A stretch of 64,000 nucleotides of DNA from Terrabacter terrigena (GCF_042676085.1 NZ_JBHTKH010000001.1:186001-250000), one strand, 5' to 3'. Shown: positions 8,443-16,348, counted from the stretch's first letter. The notes: a model not told the origin generated them from the letters alone. Program-made: numbers and translations.

Positions 8443-8483
8443 GCTGTCCACACCCGTCGTACGGAAGAGCCGTTCGTCCACAG
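8443..8483 (+). promoter_or_regulatory. Bipartite DnaA-box-like element, copy 1
   Basis: GCTGTCCACACCC at 8443-8455 and CGTCCACAG at 8475-8483 are separated by exactly 19 bases. Each half contains a 9-mer one or two mismatches from the actinobacterial DnaA box TTGTCCACA. The same two words with the same gap occur on the minus strand at 13490-13530. It lies between the aminotransferase and the M23 gene. The protein that binds is unknown. Confidence 0.55.
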
Positions 8484-8513
8484 GCGTGGCCGGCGTCGAC
8501 CGTGACGCTGCGG

Positions 8514-9074
8514 GTGCGCCGCAGCATGGGTGTCATGTCGATCGGTTCAGCACTGCTCGCGGCGGTGGTCGCGACGGCTTCGGTGACCACCGCAGTCGCG
8601 GCGCCGCCGGGGGCCATGCCGTCGGGGGCCGCGCCCGCGGTCGCCCGGACCGGCTCGGGATCCCACGGACGCTGGGCCTGGCCGCTCGACCCCGAGCCTT
8701 CCGTCGAGCGGCGGTTCGACCCACCTGAGCAGCCGTGGCTTCCCGGCCACCGCGGGGTCGACCTTGCCGCGGCCTCCGGGCAGTCGGTCCAGTCGCCGGC
8801 CGCGGGCACGGTGACCTACTCGGGCCGGCTCGCCGGACGCGGCGTCGTCGTCGTCGCGCACGATCGCGGGCTGCGGAGCACGTTCGAGCCCGTGGACGGG
8901 TCCGTCGAGGTGGGCGCGACCGTCGCCCGGGGTGAGCGGGTCGGGGTCGTCACCTCGACCGCGGGTCACTGCGCACCGGCCGTCTGCCTCCACTGGGGTG
9001 TGCTGCGCGGGCAGACCTACCTCGACCCGCTCAGCTTCGTCGGGCGGGCCCGCATCGTCCTCCTCCCTCTCTGA
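8514..9074 (+). CDS. Secreted M23-like (LytM) domain protein
   Basis: Small exported protein: a basic start (VRRSMGVMSIGS), a hydrophobic core and an Ala-rich cleavage region (TTAVAAPP), then a compact M23 fold from about residue 50. The first zinc motif HRGVD (H-x3-D) is present and the final zinc His is in CLHWGV. In active LytM enzymes this last motif is H-x-H; here the first position is Cys. Variants like this are frequent in short actinobacterial M23 proteins and may bind rather than cut peptidoglycan, or use altered chemistry (inference). Start choice is uncertain: GTG 8502, GTG 8514, ATG 8526 and ATG 8535 are in frame; 8514 gives a proper basic n-region. Convergent with xerC. Confidence 0.78.
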   Translation: MRRSMGVMSIGSALLAAVVATASVTTAVAAPPGAMPSGAAPAVARTGSGSHGRWAWPLDPEPSVERRFDPPEQPWLPGHRGVDLAAASGQSVQSPAAGTVTYSGRLAGRGVVVVAHDRGLRSTFEPVDGSVEVGATVARGERVGVVTSTAGHCAPAVCLHWGVLRGQTYLDPLSFVGRARIVLLPL

Positions 9075-9241
9075 GGCAGCTGCAGTCAACCGCGTGCGCG
9101 CGGGATCGCGTGGCTGATCGCGCTCGAGACATGGCAGCCCGGGACGCGGGACGACACCGGACGTGCGATCACGCGCGATCGCGTGCGCGATGTCGTGGTC
9201 GGCGCGGTCCGGGCACGCCGAGGCTGACGGCCGAGGCAGGT
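9075..9241. other. Convergent spacer rich in GATCGCG words
   Basis: Between the M23 gene and xerC. It holds GATCGCG three times plus a GATCACGCG variant, in both orientations (about 9102-9200), which can fold into several alternative GC-rich hairpins. It may terminate both genes; no single clean stem stands out. Confidence 0.4.
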
Positions 9242-10192
9242 TCAGGCACGCGGATGCGCCTGCTCGTAGCTGCGGCGCAGCCGGTCGACCGAGACGTGCG
9301 TGTAGATCTGGGTCGTGGCGAGGCTCGCGTGACCGAGGATCTCCTGGACCATGCGCAGGTCGGCGCCACCCTCCAGCAGGTGGGTCGCGGCGCTGTGGCG
9401 CAGGCCGTGGGGCCCGAGGTCCGGTGCGTCGGGAAGGTGCGAGAGCAGCTCGTGCACGGCTGAGCGCACCTGGCGGGCGTCGACGCGGCGTCCCCGACGA
9501 CCGAGGAAGAGGGCAGCGCCGGAGTGCTGCCCGACCAGCCTCGAGCGGACCGCCAGCCAGGCCTCGACCGCGCGACCGGCCGGCGCGCCGAAGGGGACGA
9601 TGCGCTCCTTGGCGCCCTTGCCCATCACCCGTACGACGCCCTGGGCCAGGTCGAGGTCGTCGATGTCGAGGGCGGCCAGCTCGCCGACGCGAATGCCGCT
9701 GGCGTACAGCAGCTCGAGGACGGCCCGGTCGCGCACGTGGATCGGGTCCTCGTCGTCGGCGCGGGTCGCAGCCAGGTCGAGCAGCTCGATGGCCTCTGCC
9801 TGCCTGAGGACTCCGGGAAGGGTGGCACGGCGCTTCGGCGCGACGAGGCGTAGCGAGGGGTCGGTCGGGATGCGACCCGTGTGCTCCGCCCACTTGAGGA
9901 AGGTGCGCGCCGAGGCCGCTCGGCGGGCGATCGTGGCCCGTGCGGCCCCCGCGTCGGCCTGCACCCCCAGCCAGGACCGCAGGTCGCCGATGCGCAGGTC
10001 GGCAACCTCGTGGATGCCTCGCTCGGCCGCGAACGTGAGCAGATGGCGCACGTCGCCGAGGTAGGCACGACGCGTGTGCACGGAGCGACCCCGCTCCGCG
10101 CCCAGGTGGCGCGAGTAGGCGTGCAAGAGCTCTGCGTGGCGCTCGAGCACGTCAGGCCCGGCGCCGGCCTCGCCGTTCGCCACATCCGTCAC
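9242..10192 (-). CDS. xerC: Tyrosine recombinase XerC
   Basis: Site-specific recombinase that, with XerD, resolves chromosome dimers at dif near the septum. About 316 residues: an N-terminal SAM-like core-binding domain with HLGAERGRSVHTRRAYLGDV, then the catalytic domain with Arg in ASGIRVGELAAL, Lys in VMGKGAKERIVPF, HGLRHSAATHLLEGG (His and Arg), ILGHASLATT and the nucleophile Tyr in TQIYTHV. All catalytic residues are present. The frame is open for 60 more codons upstream, but family length favours the GTG at 10192 (VTDVANGEAG). Its place next to dprA and rpsB is the usual actinobacterial one, so this is the housekeeping recombinase, not a mobile-element integrase. Confidence 0.92.
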   Translation of the reverse strand: MTDVANGEAGAGPDVLERHAELLHAYSRHLGAERGRSVHTRRAYLGDVRHLLTFAAERGIHEVADLRIGDLRSWLGVQADAGAARATIARRAASARTFLKWAEHTGRIPTDPSLRLVAPKRRATLPGVLRQAEAIELLDLAATRADDEDPIHVRDRAVLELLYASGIRVGELAALDIDDLDLAQGVVRVMGKGAKERIVPFGAPAGRAVEAWLAVRSRLVGQHSGAALFLGRRGRRVDARQVRSAVHELLSHLPDAPDLGPHGLRHSAATHLLEGGADLRMVQEILGHASLATTQIYTHVSVDRLRRSYEQAHPRA

Positions 10193-10238
10193 TCCCGCAC
10201 CATGGCAAACTGCAGACCGTTCGGCAAGTACCTGCTGC

Positions 10239-10250
10239 GCAGGCGCCTGC
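10239..10250. promoter_or_regulatory. 12-bp perfect palindrome upstream of xerC
   Basis: GCAGGCGCCTGC is its own reverse complement and lies 47-58 bases upstream of the chosen xerC start. It could be an operator for a dimeric regulator or a small RNA hairpin; in GC-rich DNA chance is also possible. Confidence 0.3.
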
Positions 10251-10307
10251 AGCGTCCGCCGAACCGAGGCAGCGACGTTCCCGGTCGAGAGCGGCCCGAG
10301 CTCGCCT

Positions 10308-10380
10308 CTCGACGAGCCTGGAGCGGCCACCCCTGACCACTCGACGACGCTCCAGCGGCCACACGTGGCCACTCGACGAG
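10308..10380. repeat. 32-bp imperfect tandem repeat with terminator-like hairpin
   Basis: Two 32-base units (10308-10339 and 10340-10371) share CTCGACGA, AGCGGCCAC and a final CCA/CA block, and a third CTCGACGA begins at 10372, directly against the dprA stop at 10381. Within unit 2 GGCCAC (10357-10362) pairs with GTGGCC (10365-10370) as a tight hairpin that may terminate dprA transcription. Confidence 0.7.
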
Positions 10381-11484
10381 TCAGCCGGCTCGCGGCTTGC
10401 GCTGGGCACGCTTGCGCCAGGTGCCGGCCGACTCGGTGACGAGCCCGAGCCGTTCGAGCCGGCCCAGAGCGGCGCGGACGGTCAGCGACGCGTGGGCAGC
10501 CGACCTCACGATGTCGTCGAGCGGGACGGCGGAGCGGAACGGCACCGCGTCGAGCACAGCCGCGTCGACCGGCGACAGGTTGTCGTCGGGACGGACCGGT
10601 CCGCGGGCCGGCTCGGCGGCGTCGTCACCGAGGTCGCCGACGAGGTCGATGACCTCGTCGACCGACGTGACGAGGACCGCGCGGCCGTTGCGCAGCTCCT
10701 CGTGACAGCCGGCCGACATCATCGAGGTGACCGGGCCGGGCACCGCCCCGACCGGGCGGCAGGCCGCGACCGCGTGGGTGACCGTGTTGCGCGACCCGGA
10801 CCTGAGGTCGGCCTCGACGACGATGGTGCCGCGGGTCAGGCCGGCGATGAGCCGGTTGCGTGCCAGGAACCTCGACTTCATGGGCGCCGAACCAGGGGCC
10901 ACCTCCGCGATGACGAGGCCATCGGCGGCGATGCGGGAGATGAGCGCTGCATGGCCGGAGGGATAGGGCCGTTCGACGCCACCGGCGAGCACCGCGATGG
11001 TCGCCCCGTCGACGGCCAGAGCCCCTCGGTGCGCGGCACCGTCGATGCCGAAGGCCGCACCGCTCACGACGGTCCACCCTCGGCGCGCGAGCCCGCCGGC
11101 GAGCTCTGTGGCGAGCTGCTCGCCGTAGGTCGTGGCCGTGCGCGATCCCACCACGGCGACCGATCGCTCGACCGTCTCGGCCAGGTCGAGGCGGCCTCGC
11201 ACCCAGAGGCACCACGGTGGCACCGGGATGGTGTCGAGCCGTTCTGGCCACTCCGGGTCGCCCGGGACGACGAGGCGGGCGCCCACCTTCGCTGCGATGT
11301 CGAGGTCGCGTTCGGTGTCGAGCACCGCGACCCTCGGGCGAAACCGCGCGAGCGTTCCCGCGCCGGCCCGGACCCGTTCGAAGGCCTCGACTGCGCCGAC
11401 CGTCGCGACCAGGCCGTGCACCTCACCGTCTGCGGGCTCGACGACCCGTGACAACGCGGCCCGCGCGAAGCGGTCAGGCTCCAT
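10381..11484 (-). CDS. dprA: DNA-processing protein DprA
   Basis: DprA/Smf loads RecA on incoming single-stranded DNA in natural transformation and is kept in most bacteria. The Rossmann-like core has VAVVGSRTATTYGE, VVSGAAFGIDGAAHRGAL, VLAGGVERPYPSGHA and SRFLARNRLIAGLTRGTIVVEA, the expected nucleotide/ssDNA-binding signatures. A winged-helix-like C-terminal domain follows (about residues 305-360). An N-terminal region of about 80 residues precedes the core, as is common. It lies 27 bases downstream of comM on the same strand, so comM and dprA are probably co-transcribed, a classic pairing. Whether this organism is competent cannot be judged from the window. Confidence 0.95.
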   Translation of the reverse strand: MEPDRFARAALSRVVEPADGEVHGLVATVGAVEAFERVRAGAGTLARFRPRVAVLDTERDLDIAAKVGARLVVPGDPEWPERLDTIPVPPWCLWVRGRLDLAETVERSVAVVGSRTATTYGEQLATELAGGLARRGWTVVSGAAFGIDGAAHRGALAVDGATIAVLAGGVERPYPSGHAALISRIAADGLVIAEVAPGSAPMKSRFLARNRLIAGLTRGTIVVEADLRSGSRNTVTHAVAACRPVGAVPGPVTSMMSAGCHEELRNGRAVLVTSVDEVIDLVGDLGDDAAEPARGPVRPDDNLSPVDAAVLDAVPFRSAVPLDDIVRSAAHASLTVRAALGRLERLGLVTESAGTWRKRAQRKPRAG

Positions 11485-11511
11485 GACGTCCCTCCCTCAC
11501 CGAACGGTCGT

Positions 11512-13074
11512 TCATGCCGCGACCCCCGACCGGTGACGAAGTGACAGCGCGACGTCGACCTCTTCGCGACCGGGACGTTGGAGGCCGAGGAGGTCGGCGA
11601 CGGTCCACGCGCAGCGGAGCGTGCGGTCGTAGCCCCGCAGGCTGAGCGCCCCGACCTCGAGCAGGCGGTCGAGGGTGCCCGTGGACGCCGCCGGGAGCTT
11701 CCACGGCCCGGCCCTGAGCTCGGACCCGGGCACGTCGGCGTTGACCCCGCGGCTGCGCTCGAGCACGTCGCGCCAGCGGTCACCCTGGGCGGTCCGCGCC
11801 GCGGCCACGCGTGCCGCGACGACAGCGGTCGACTCACCCGGCGCGGCGCCGGCCATCGTCAGGCGCGGCGGCTGGACGTGCACCTGCAGGTCGACGCGGT
11901 CGAGGAGGGGCCCGCTGAGCTTGCCGAAGTAGGCGCGTCGCATCAGCGGGGTGCACGTGCAGTCGAGGCCCTTGCCCCACGCCTTGCCGCACGGGCAGGG
12001 GTTGGCCGCCAGCACGAGCTGGAACCGGGCCGGGAAGGTCACCGACTCCTGGGCGCGCGCGATCGACACGGCACCGCGCTCGAGTGGAGTGCGCAGCGCC
12101 TGGAGAACGCCCTTGTCGAACTCCGGCGTCTCGTCGAGGAAGAGGACCCCGCGATGGGCCTGCGTGATCGCGCCCGGACGGATGCGGCCGCTGCCGCCAC
12201 CGATGACGGCCGCCTGGGAGGCCCCGTGGTGCGGCGCCACGAAGGGCGGGTGGGTGATGAGGCGCGCGTCGCCGCCCGAGCCGAGCGCCCCGAGCACGGA
12301 GTGGATGGCCGTGACCTCCATCGACTCCCCCTCGTCGAGCGACGGCAGCAGCCCCGGCAGTCGCTCGGCCAGCATCGTCTTGCCTGCCCCCGGCGGACCC
12401 GCGAGGAGCAGATGGTGGCCGCCGGCGGCCGCGATCTCGAGCGCCAGCTTGGCCTCGGCCTGGCCCACGACCTCACTGAGGTCGCGCACCGGCTCGGGCT
12501 CGAGCGCGGCGACGAACGGCACCGGGACCTCCTGCACCGGACGGCCCTTGCCGAGGTTGCCGTAGCGGCGAACCAGCTCGGTGACCTCCGCCACGGGATG
12601 CACCTGGACTCCGGACACGAGTCGCGCCTCGCCCGCGTTGGCCACCGGCACCACGGCGTGCCGCACGCCTGCCAGGGCCGCCGCGTGGACGAGCGGCAGG
12701 ACACCGGGGACCGGACGCACGGTCCCGTCGAGACCCACCTCGCCGATGTGCACGACGTCGCGCACCACGCGGGCCGGCAGCAGGTCCATCGCCGCCGCGA
12801 CCGCGACGAAGATGCCGAGGTCGAACCCGGTGCCGACCTTGCGCTCGCCCGCCGGAGACAGGTTGACGGTGACGCGGCGCTGGCTCACGGCCATCTTCTC
12901 GATGAGCGCCGCTGCAGCCTTGATGCGGTCGGAGGACTGCTTGACGGCGGAGTCACCGAGGCCGCTGATCGCGAAGCCGGGCAGCCCGGTCGTGACGTGC
13001 GCCTCGACGTCCACGACGAACCCGGCCACGCCACGCAGCCCGACCGAGAGTGTGCGTCCGAGCCCGGCGCCCAT
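11512..13074 (-). CDS. comM: ComM/YifB-family Mg-chelatase-like ATPase
   Basis: AAA+ ATPase of 520 residues. ComM is a branch-migration helicase that widens recombination joints in natural transformation in gamma-proteobacteria; actinobacterial homologues are less studied. The N-terminal Lon-like fold has LPGFAISGLGDSAVKQSSDR, the P-loop is GPPGAGKTML (about residue 222), Walker B is LFLDETPEF, and NPCPCGKAWGKGLDC with CTC contributes a possible zinc knot. The frame is open upstream, but the family start MGAGLGRTLSVGL is at 13074, overlapping the yraN stop by 4 bases (ATGA). Part of a yraN-comM-dprA run. Confidence 0.93.
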   Translation of the reverse strand: MGAGLGRTLSVGLRGVAGFVVDVEAHVTTGLPGFAISGLGDSAVKQSSDRIKAAAALIEKMAVSQRRVTVNLSPAGERKVGTGFDLGIFVAVAAAMDLLPARVVRDVVHIGEVGLDGTVRPVPGVLPLVHAAALAGVRHAVVPVANAGEARLVSGVQVHPVAEVTELVRRYGNLGKGRPVQEVPVPFVAALEPEPVRDLSEVVGQAEAKLALEIAAAGGHHLLLAGPPGAGKTMLAERLPGLLPSLDEGESMEVTAIHSVLGALGSGGDARLITHPPFVAPHHGASQAAVIGGGSGRIRPGAITQAHRGVLFLDETPEFDKGVLQALRTPLERGAVSIARAQESVTFPARFQLVLAANPCPCGKAWGKGLDCTCTPLMRRAYFGKLSGPLLDRVDLQVHVQPPRLTMAGAAPGESTAVVAARVAAARTAQGDRWRDVLERSRGVNADVPGSELRAGPWKLPAASTGTLDRLLEVGALSLRGYDRTLRCAWTVADLLGLQRPGREEVDVALSLRHRSGVAA

Positions 13075-13439
13075 CAGCACACCCCGCGGAGGTGCTCGAG
13101 CCGAGCGGGGCCGGTTGGAGGTCGGAGGATCGAGATGACGTCGATGCGCAGGTCGAGCCCGCGCGCGGTGTCGGCGTGCTCGTCGCGCCACAGCCCGGCG
13201 AGACGACGCAGCCGCCGCTGCTTGCGCCACGTCACCGCCTCGAACGGCGCACCGAACGCCTCGGTGGTGCGCGTCTTGACCTCGCACACGACGAGGTCGT
13301 GGGCCTCGCGGGCGACGACGTCGATCTCACCCCGGACGCACCGCCAGTTGCGGTCGAGGATCGTCAGCCCGTGGGCGAGCAGGTAGCGGCAGGCGAGGCG
13401 TTCGCCGTAGTCGCCGAGAGCGCGGGTCGAGAGGTCCAT
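13074..13439 (-). CDS. yraN: YraN/UPF0102 nuclease-fold protein
   Basis: Small protein of 121 residues with the endonuclease-like fold of UPF0102. It shows LGDYGERLACRYLLAHG, then the active-site pattern GEIDVVAR followed by VVCEVKTR (Asp ... Glu-x-Lys), and VTWRKQRRLRRLAGLW. The acidic and lysine residues expected of a PD-(D/E)XK nuclease are present. The biochemical role is unproven; its constant position before comM suggests work on DNA. It overlaps comM by 4 bases. The spacer upstream (13440-13543) holds the second bipartite DnaA-box-like element. Confidence 0.9.
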   Translation of the reverse strand: MDLSTRALGDYGERLACRYLLAHGLTILDRNWRCVRGEIDVVAREAHDLVVCEVKTRTTEAFGAPFEAVTWRKQRRLRRLAGLWRDEHADTARGLDLRIDVISILRPPTGPARLEHLRGVC

Positions 13440-13489
13440 GCGACCACCCTGTCGGCGCCCCGCCGGGCAGGACAGGCGTCAGCGTGAGG

Positions 13490-13530
13490 CTGTGGACGGC
13501 ATACGTGACCGGCGAGGGGGTGTGGACAGC
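13490..13530 (-). promoter_or_regulatory. Bipartite DnaA-box-like element, copy 2
   Basis: Read on the minus strand: GCTGTCCACACCC (13530-13518), 19 bases, CGTCCACAG (13498-13490). This is the same pair of words and gap as at 8443-8483. A GGCATAC word (13498-13504) lies inside the gap and touches the second half. It sits in the spacer between the DUF2469 gene and yraN, so it could control yraN-comM-dprA. Confidence 0.55.
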
Positions 13531-13543
13531 GGCCCCCGACAGC

Positions 13544-13864
13544 TCAGGTGAAGTCGCCGTTCTCCGGGAGCTTGATGTCGGGCTTCGGGAGCTCTTCGAC
13601 GTTGACGTCCTTGAACGTCACGACGCGCACGTTCTTGACGAAGCGCGCCGGCCGGTAGATGTCCCACACCCACGCATCGGCCATCGTGACGTCGAAGAAG
13701 ACCTCACCGCCGTCGCTGCGCACCTTCACGTCGACGGAGTTGGCCAGGTAGAACCGGCGCTCCGTCTCGACCACATGGGTGAAGAGGCCGACGACGTCGC
13801 GGTACTCCTTGTAGAGCTGGAGCTCCATCTCGGTCTCGTACTTCTCGAGATCTTCCGAACTCAC
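13544..13864 (-). CDS. DUF2469 family protein
   Basis: Conserved actinobacterial protein of 106 residues without known function. The sequence begins SSEDLEKYETEMELQLYKEY, continues through VVGLFTHVVETERRFYLAN, and has the invariant segment VTMADAWVWDIYRPARFVK, followed by an acidic Pro-rich end. No membrane segment or signal peptide, so it is cytoplasmic. The GTG start overlaps the rnhB stop (GTGA), so the two are translationally coupled; this rnhB-DUF2469 pair is kept in most actinobacteria, which suggests a link to RNA/DNA metabolism (inference). Confidence 0.92.
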   Translation of the reverse strand: MSSEDLEKYETEMELQLYKEYRDVVGLFTHVVETERRFYLANSVDVKVRSDGGEVFFDVTMADAWVWDIYRPARFVKNVRVVTFKDVNVEELPKPDIKLPENGDFT

Positions 13865-14631
13865 CTGATCGCCGTCCCTGTCTGCTCTGACGTGGTGCCC
13901 ACCGGAGCGAACGTCTCCGTGACCTCATTCAACACCTCGACCGGCGTCTCGGCGTAGACGCCGGGCAGGCGCCACGACCGCCGGTGCAGGTCGCACGGCC
14001 CGAGGCGCGCGAGGGCGTCGAGGTGCTCGGGGGCGGAGTAGCCCTTGTTGAGCCCCCAGCCGTAGGCCGTGTGCTGCTCTCCCAGCGCCACCATCAGCGT
14101 GTCGCGCTCCACCTTCGCGAGCACGCTCGCGGCGGCCACGGACGAGCACTTCATGTCGGCCTTGATCATCGTCGTCACCGGCGGGGTGGCCGGACCGGCG
14201 TCGTCGGCGAAGGCGAGCAGACCCACCTCGGTGGGGGCCGTGAGCCAGTCGTGGTTGCCGTCGAGGATGACGAGGTCTGGCACGACCCCGAGCCCGCCGA
14301 GCGCCCTCAGGCCGGCGAGCCGGAGCGCGGCCATGATGCCGATCTCGTCGATCTCGTCGTTGCTCGCGTGCCCGACGGCATGCGCGACCGCCCACCGCTC
14401 GATGCGGGGCACGAGACCGTGCCGCGCCCTCTCGGTGAGCAGCTTCGAGTCCTTGACCCCGACCGGGGCCGACCGCACCGTCTCGTCGATGACGACGACG
14501 CCGACGCTGACCGGCCCGGCGAGCGCGCCGCGGCCCACCTCGTCCATGCCGGCGAGCAGCCGGTGACCGGACCGCTGCAGGGCCCGCTCGACCCGCAGGG
14601 ACGGCTTCTTGGAGGGTGCAGGAGGTGCCAT
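13861..14631 (-). CDS. rnhB: Ribonuclease HII
   Basis: Removes ribonucleotides and RNA primers from RNA-DNA hybrids. The first catalytic pair is in GMDEVGRGALAGPV (Asp and Glu, about residues 29-30), the third acidic residue in VILDGNHDWL and the fourth in the region KADMKCSSVAAASVLAKVERD. This is the complete DEDD set. The C-terminal HLDALARLGPCDLHRRSW matches family members. 256 residues, normal length. The ATG at 14631 lies 18 bases after the lepB stop, and the end overlaps DUF2469. Confidence 0.95.
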   Translation of the reverse strand: MAPPAPSKKPSLRVERALQRSGHRLLAGMDEVGRGALAGPVSVGVVVIDETVRSAPVGVKDSKLLTERARHGLVPRIERWAVAHAVGHASNDEIDEIGIMAALRLAGLRALGGLGVVPDLVILDGNHDWLTAPTEVGLLAFADDAGPATPPVTTMIKADMKCSSVAAASVLAKVERDTLMVALGEQHTAYGWGLNKGYSAPEHLDALARLGPCDLHRRSWRLPGVYAETPVEVLNEVTETFAPVGTTSEQTGTAIR

Positions 14632-14648
14632 GGTGGTGCTCGCGTCCG

Positions 14649-15560
14649 TCAGCCGGCCGCGACCTTCGTCGCCGACACGGTCGGCTTGGCACCCGGCTTG
14701 GGATTGACCGTCGCCTTGGTCGTGGGCTTGTTCAGGGGGGCCTTGCTGGTCGTCCTGGCGGCCGGGACCTGGCCGAAGGTGCGCTCGGGCACCCCGAGCC
14801 AGGTGACGTGGTCGATCGGCCACACGACGAACAGCGCGCGGCCGACGATCTTGTCCATCGGCACCGAGCCCGCGGCCCCGGTGCCGTCGTCGTGCCAGCG
14901 GCTGTCGGAGGAGTCGGACCGGTGGTCGCCCATGACCCAGATGCGCCCGGCCGGCACGGTGATGTCGAACTTCTTGCCCTCGCTGGGGAGGTCGCCCGGC
15001 TTGATGTACGGCTCGGTGATCTCGACGCCGTTGACCTTGAGCTTGCCGGTGTCGCCGTCAGCCTGCACGTGGTCACCCGGGAGGCCGATGACGCGCTTGA
15101 TGAGGTGGTTCTCGGCGTCCTCGGGCAGCAGGCCGACGAAGACGAGCGCGTCGTGGAAGGGACCGCCGACGTCGCTGCGCTGCTCGCCGAGACTGCCGAG
15201 CCAGGGGGTCGGCGTGCCGGGGTCCTCGAACACGACGACGTCGCCACGCTTGAGGTCGAAGGGACCGGGCGTGAGCTTGCTGACGATGACACGGTCGTCC
15301 TTGACGAGGGTGTTCTCCATCGAGCCCGAGGGGATGTAGAACGCCTGGAACAGCCAGGTCTTGACGACGAAGGAGAGCGCCATCGCCAGAACGACGACGA
15401 TGAGCAGCTCCTTGAGGCCGGCCAGGACCGTGGCCACGAAGCCACGTGGCTCGTCGTCGTAGTCGTCATCGACGTCGTCGATGTCGTCCCTCTCGTCGAT
15501 GCCGTCGACGGGGCGCCCGCGCGTCGGGTCCTCGGGGCGTCCGGTGTACTGCGACATCAC
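14649..15560 (-). CDS. lepB: Signal peptidase I (first of a tandem pair)
   Basis: Membrane serine peptidase that removes signal peptides from Sec/Tat-exported proteins. An acidic cytoplasmic N-terminus (about 40 residues with DDIDDVDDDYDD) precedes one membrane helix (about 48-68). Box B has the nucleophile Ser in YIPSGSMENTL, box D the general base Lys in HLIKRVIGLPGD, and box E is MGDHRSDSSDSR. The C-terminus is unusual: about 35 residues rich in Lys, Pro, Thr and Ala after the last helix-like stretch (VPERTFG). Starts possible: GTG 15560 overlapping the previous lepB stop (GTGA), or ATG 15557. Confidence 0.95.
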   Translation of the reverse strand: MMSQYTGRPEDPTRGRPVDGIDERDDIDDVDDDYDDEPRGFVATVLAGLKELLIVVVLAMALSFVVKTWLFQAFYIPSGSMENTLVKDDRVIVSKLTPGPFDLKRGDVVVFEDPGTPTPWLGSLGEQRSDVGGPFHDALVFVGLLPEDAENHLIKRVIGLPGDHVQADGDTGKLKVNGVEITEPYIKPGDLPSEGKKFDITVPAGRIWVMGDHRSDSSDSRWHDDGTGAAGSVPMDKIVGRALFVVWPIDHVTWLGVPERTFGQVPAARTTSKAPLNKPTTKATVNPKPGAKPTVSATKVAAG

Positions 15561-16306
15561 TCACCATTTCGTGGGACGGAGGCAATTTGTCCTTGGTCGA
15601 CCGACCCGAGCCGATCGAGCGGCCAGTATCGCACCCAAACCTTGCCGATGATGTCGGCGCCGGGCACCATGCCGCCGCCCGGCTCGCCGAGGTGCGCCCG
15701 GGAGTCGGAGGAGGCCCCGCGGTTGTCGCCCATCATCCAGAAACGGTCGGGCGGGACGGTCACGTCGAAGGGGATGACACTCGGTCGCGCACCGGGCGCG
15801 AGGTAGGGCTCGGTGACCGCGACGCCGTTGATCTCGAGGCGGCCGTCGGCGGCGCAGCAGCGCACGTGGTCGCCGGGCAGGCCGATGACCCGCTTCACGT
15901 AGTCGGTCGGCTGGCCCTTGCCGGCCAGGCTCTCCACCGCCTCGACCAGACGCTGGAACACGCCCCGCTGGGGCACCTCGAGGTTGAAGGCCTCCGAGGC
16001 GTCGAAGACGACGATGTCGCCCCGCTGGACGTCGTCGGGCGGGGTCGTGCGGGACACCAGCAGCCGGTCGCCGACGAGCAGGGTGTCCTGCATCGACTCG
16101 CTGGGGATGCCGAAGGGGGTCACGAAGAACGCCCGGACGACGACGACGGCGAGCAGCAGGACCGCGGGGCCGAGCATCCACCGGTGCCGGCGGGCAGCGG
16201 CAAGCGCCCCGGCCACCTGCGAGCCGGGACGTGACGAAGGCGCGGCGGACCCCGTGTCGGGGAGCGTCCCGGAACTGCTCTCCGGGACGGCCCGCTCGGG
16301 GTCCAC
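15557..16306 (-). CDS. lepB: Signal peptidase I (second of a tandem pair)
   Basis: A second, shorter type I signal peptidase, 249 residues. After a polar N-terminus one membrane helix (about 45-62) is followed by FGIPSESMQDTLLVGDR with the Ser nucleophile, YVKRVIGLPGDHV with the Lys base, and MGDNRGASSDSR. It differs from its neighbour in the cap region, which has the dipeptide CC in GDHVRCCAADG and lacks the Lys-rich tail. Tandem signal peptidases are known in actinobacteria such as Streptomyces; different substrate sets are likely. The GTG start at 16306 is 42 bases after rplS on the same strand. Confidence 0.94.
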   Translation of the reverse strand: MDPERAVPESSSGTLPDTGSAAPSSRPGSQVAGALAAARRHRWMLGPAVLLLAVVVVRAFFVTPFGIPSESMQDTLLVGDRLLVSRTTPPDDVQRGDIVVFDASEAFNLEVPQRGVFQRLVEAVESLAGKGQPTDYVKRVIGLPGDHVRCCAADGRLEINGVAVTEPYLAPGARPSVIPFDVTVPPDRFWMMGDNRGASSDSRAHLGEPGGGMVPGADIIGKVWVRYWPLDRLGSVDQGQIASVPRNGE

Positions 16307-16348
16307 CGCGCCTCGCGTGGTCAGACGGACGACTGCGTCAGCAGGTCG

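Noticed and set aside
9242..10192. Tyrosine recombinase as mark of a mobile element
   Set aside because: It has XerC sequence and sits in the conserved dprA/rpsB neighbourhood; no attachment repeats, tRNA or phage genes are near.
10308..10380. Tandem repeats as a CRISPR array
   Set aside because: Only two imperfect contiguous units without unique spacers and no cas genes.
11578..13386. 602-codon rightward frame opposite comM and yraN
   Set aside because: ComM and YraN motifs on the minus strand explain the region; the antisense frame has no fold-like pattern.
14649..16306. One of the two signal peptidases being a pseudogene
   Set aside because: Both have intact Ser and Lys catalytic residues, a membrane helix and proper starts.
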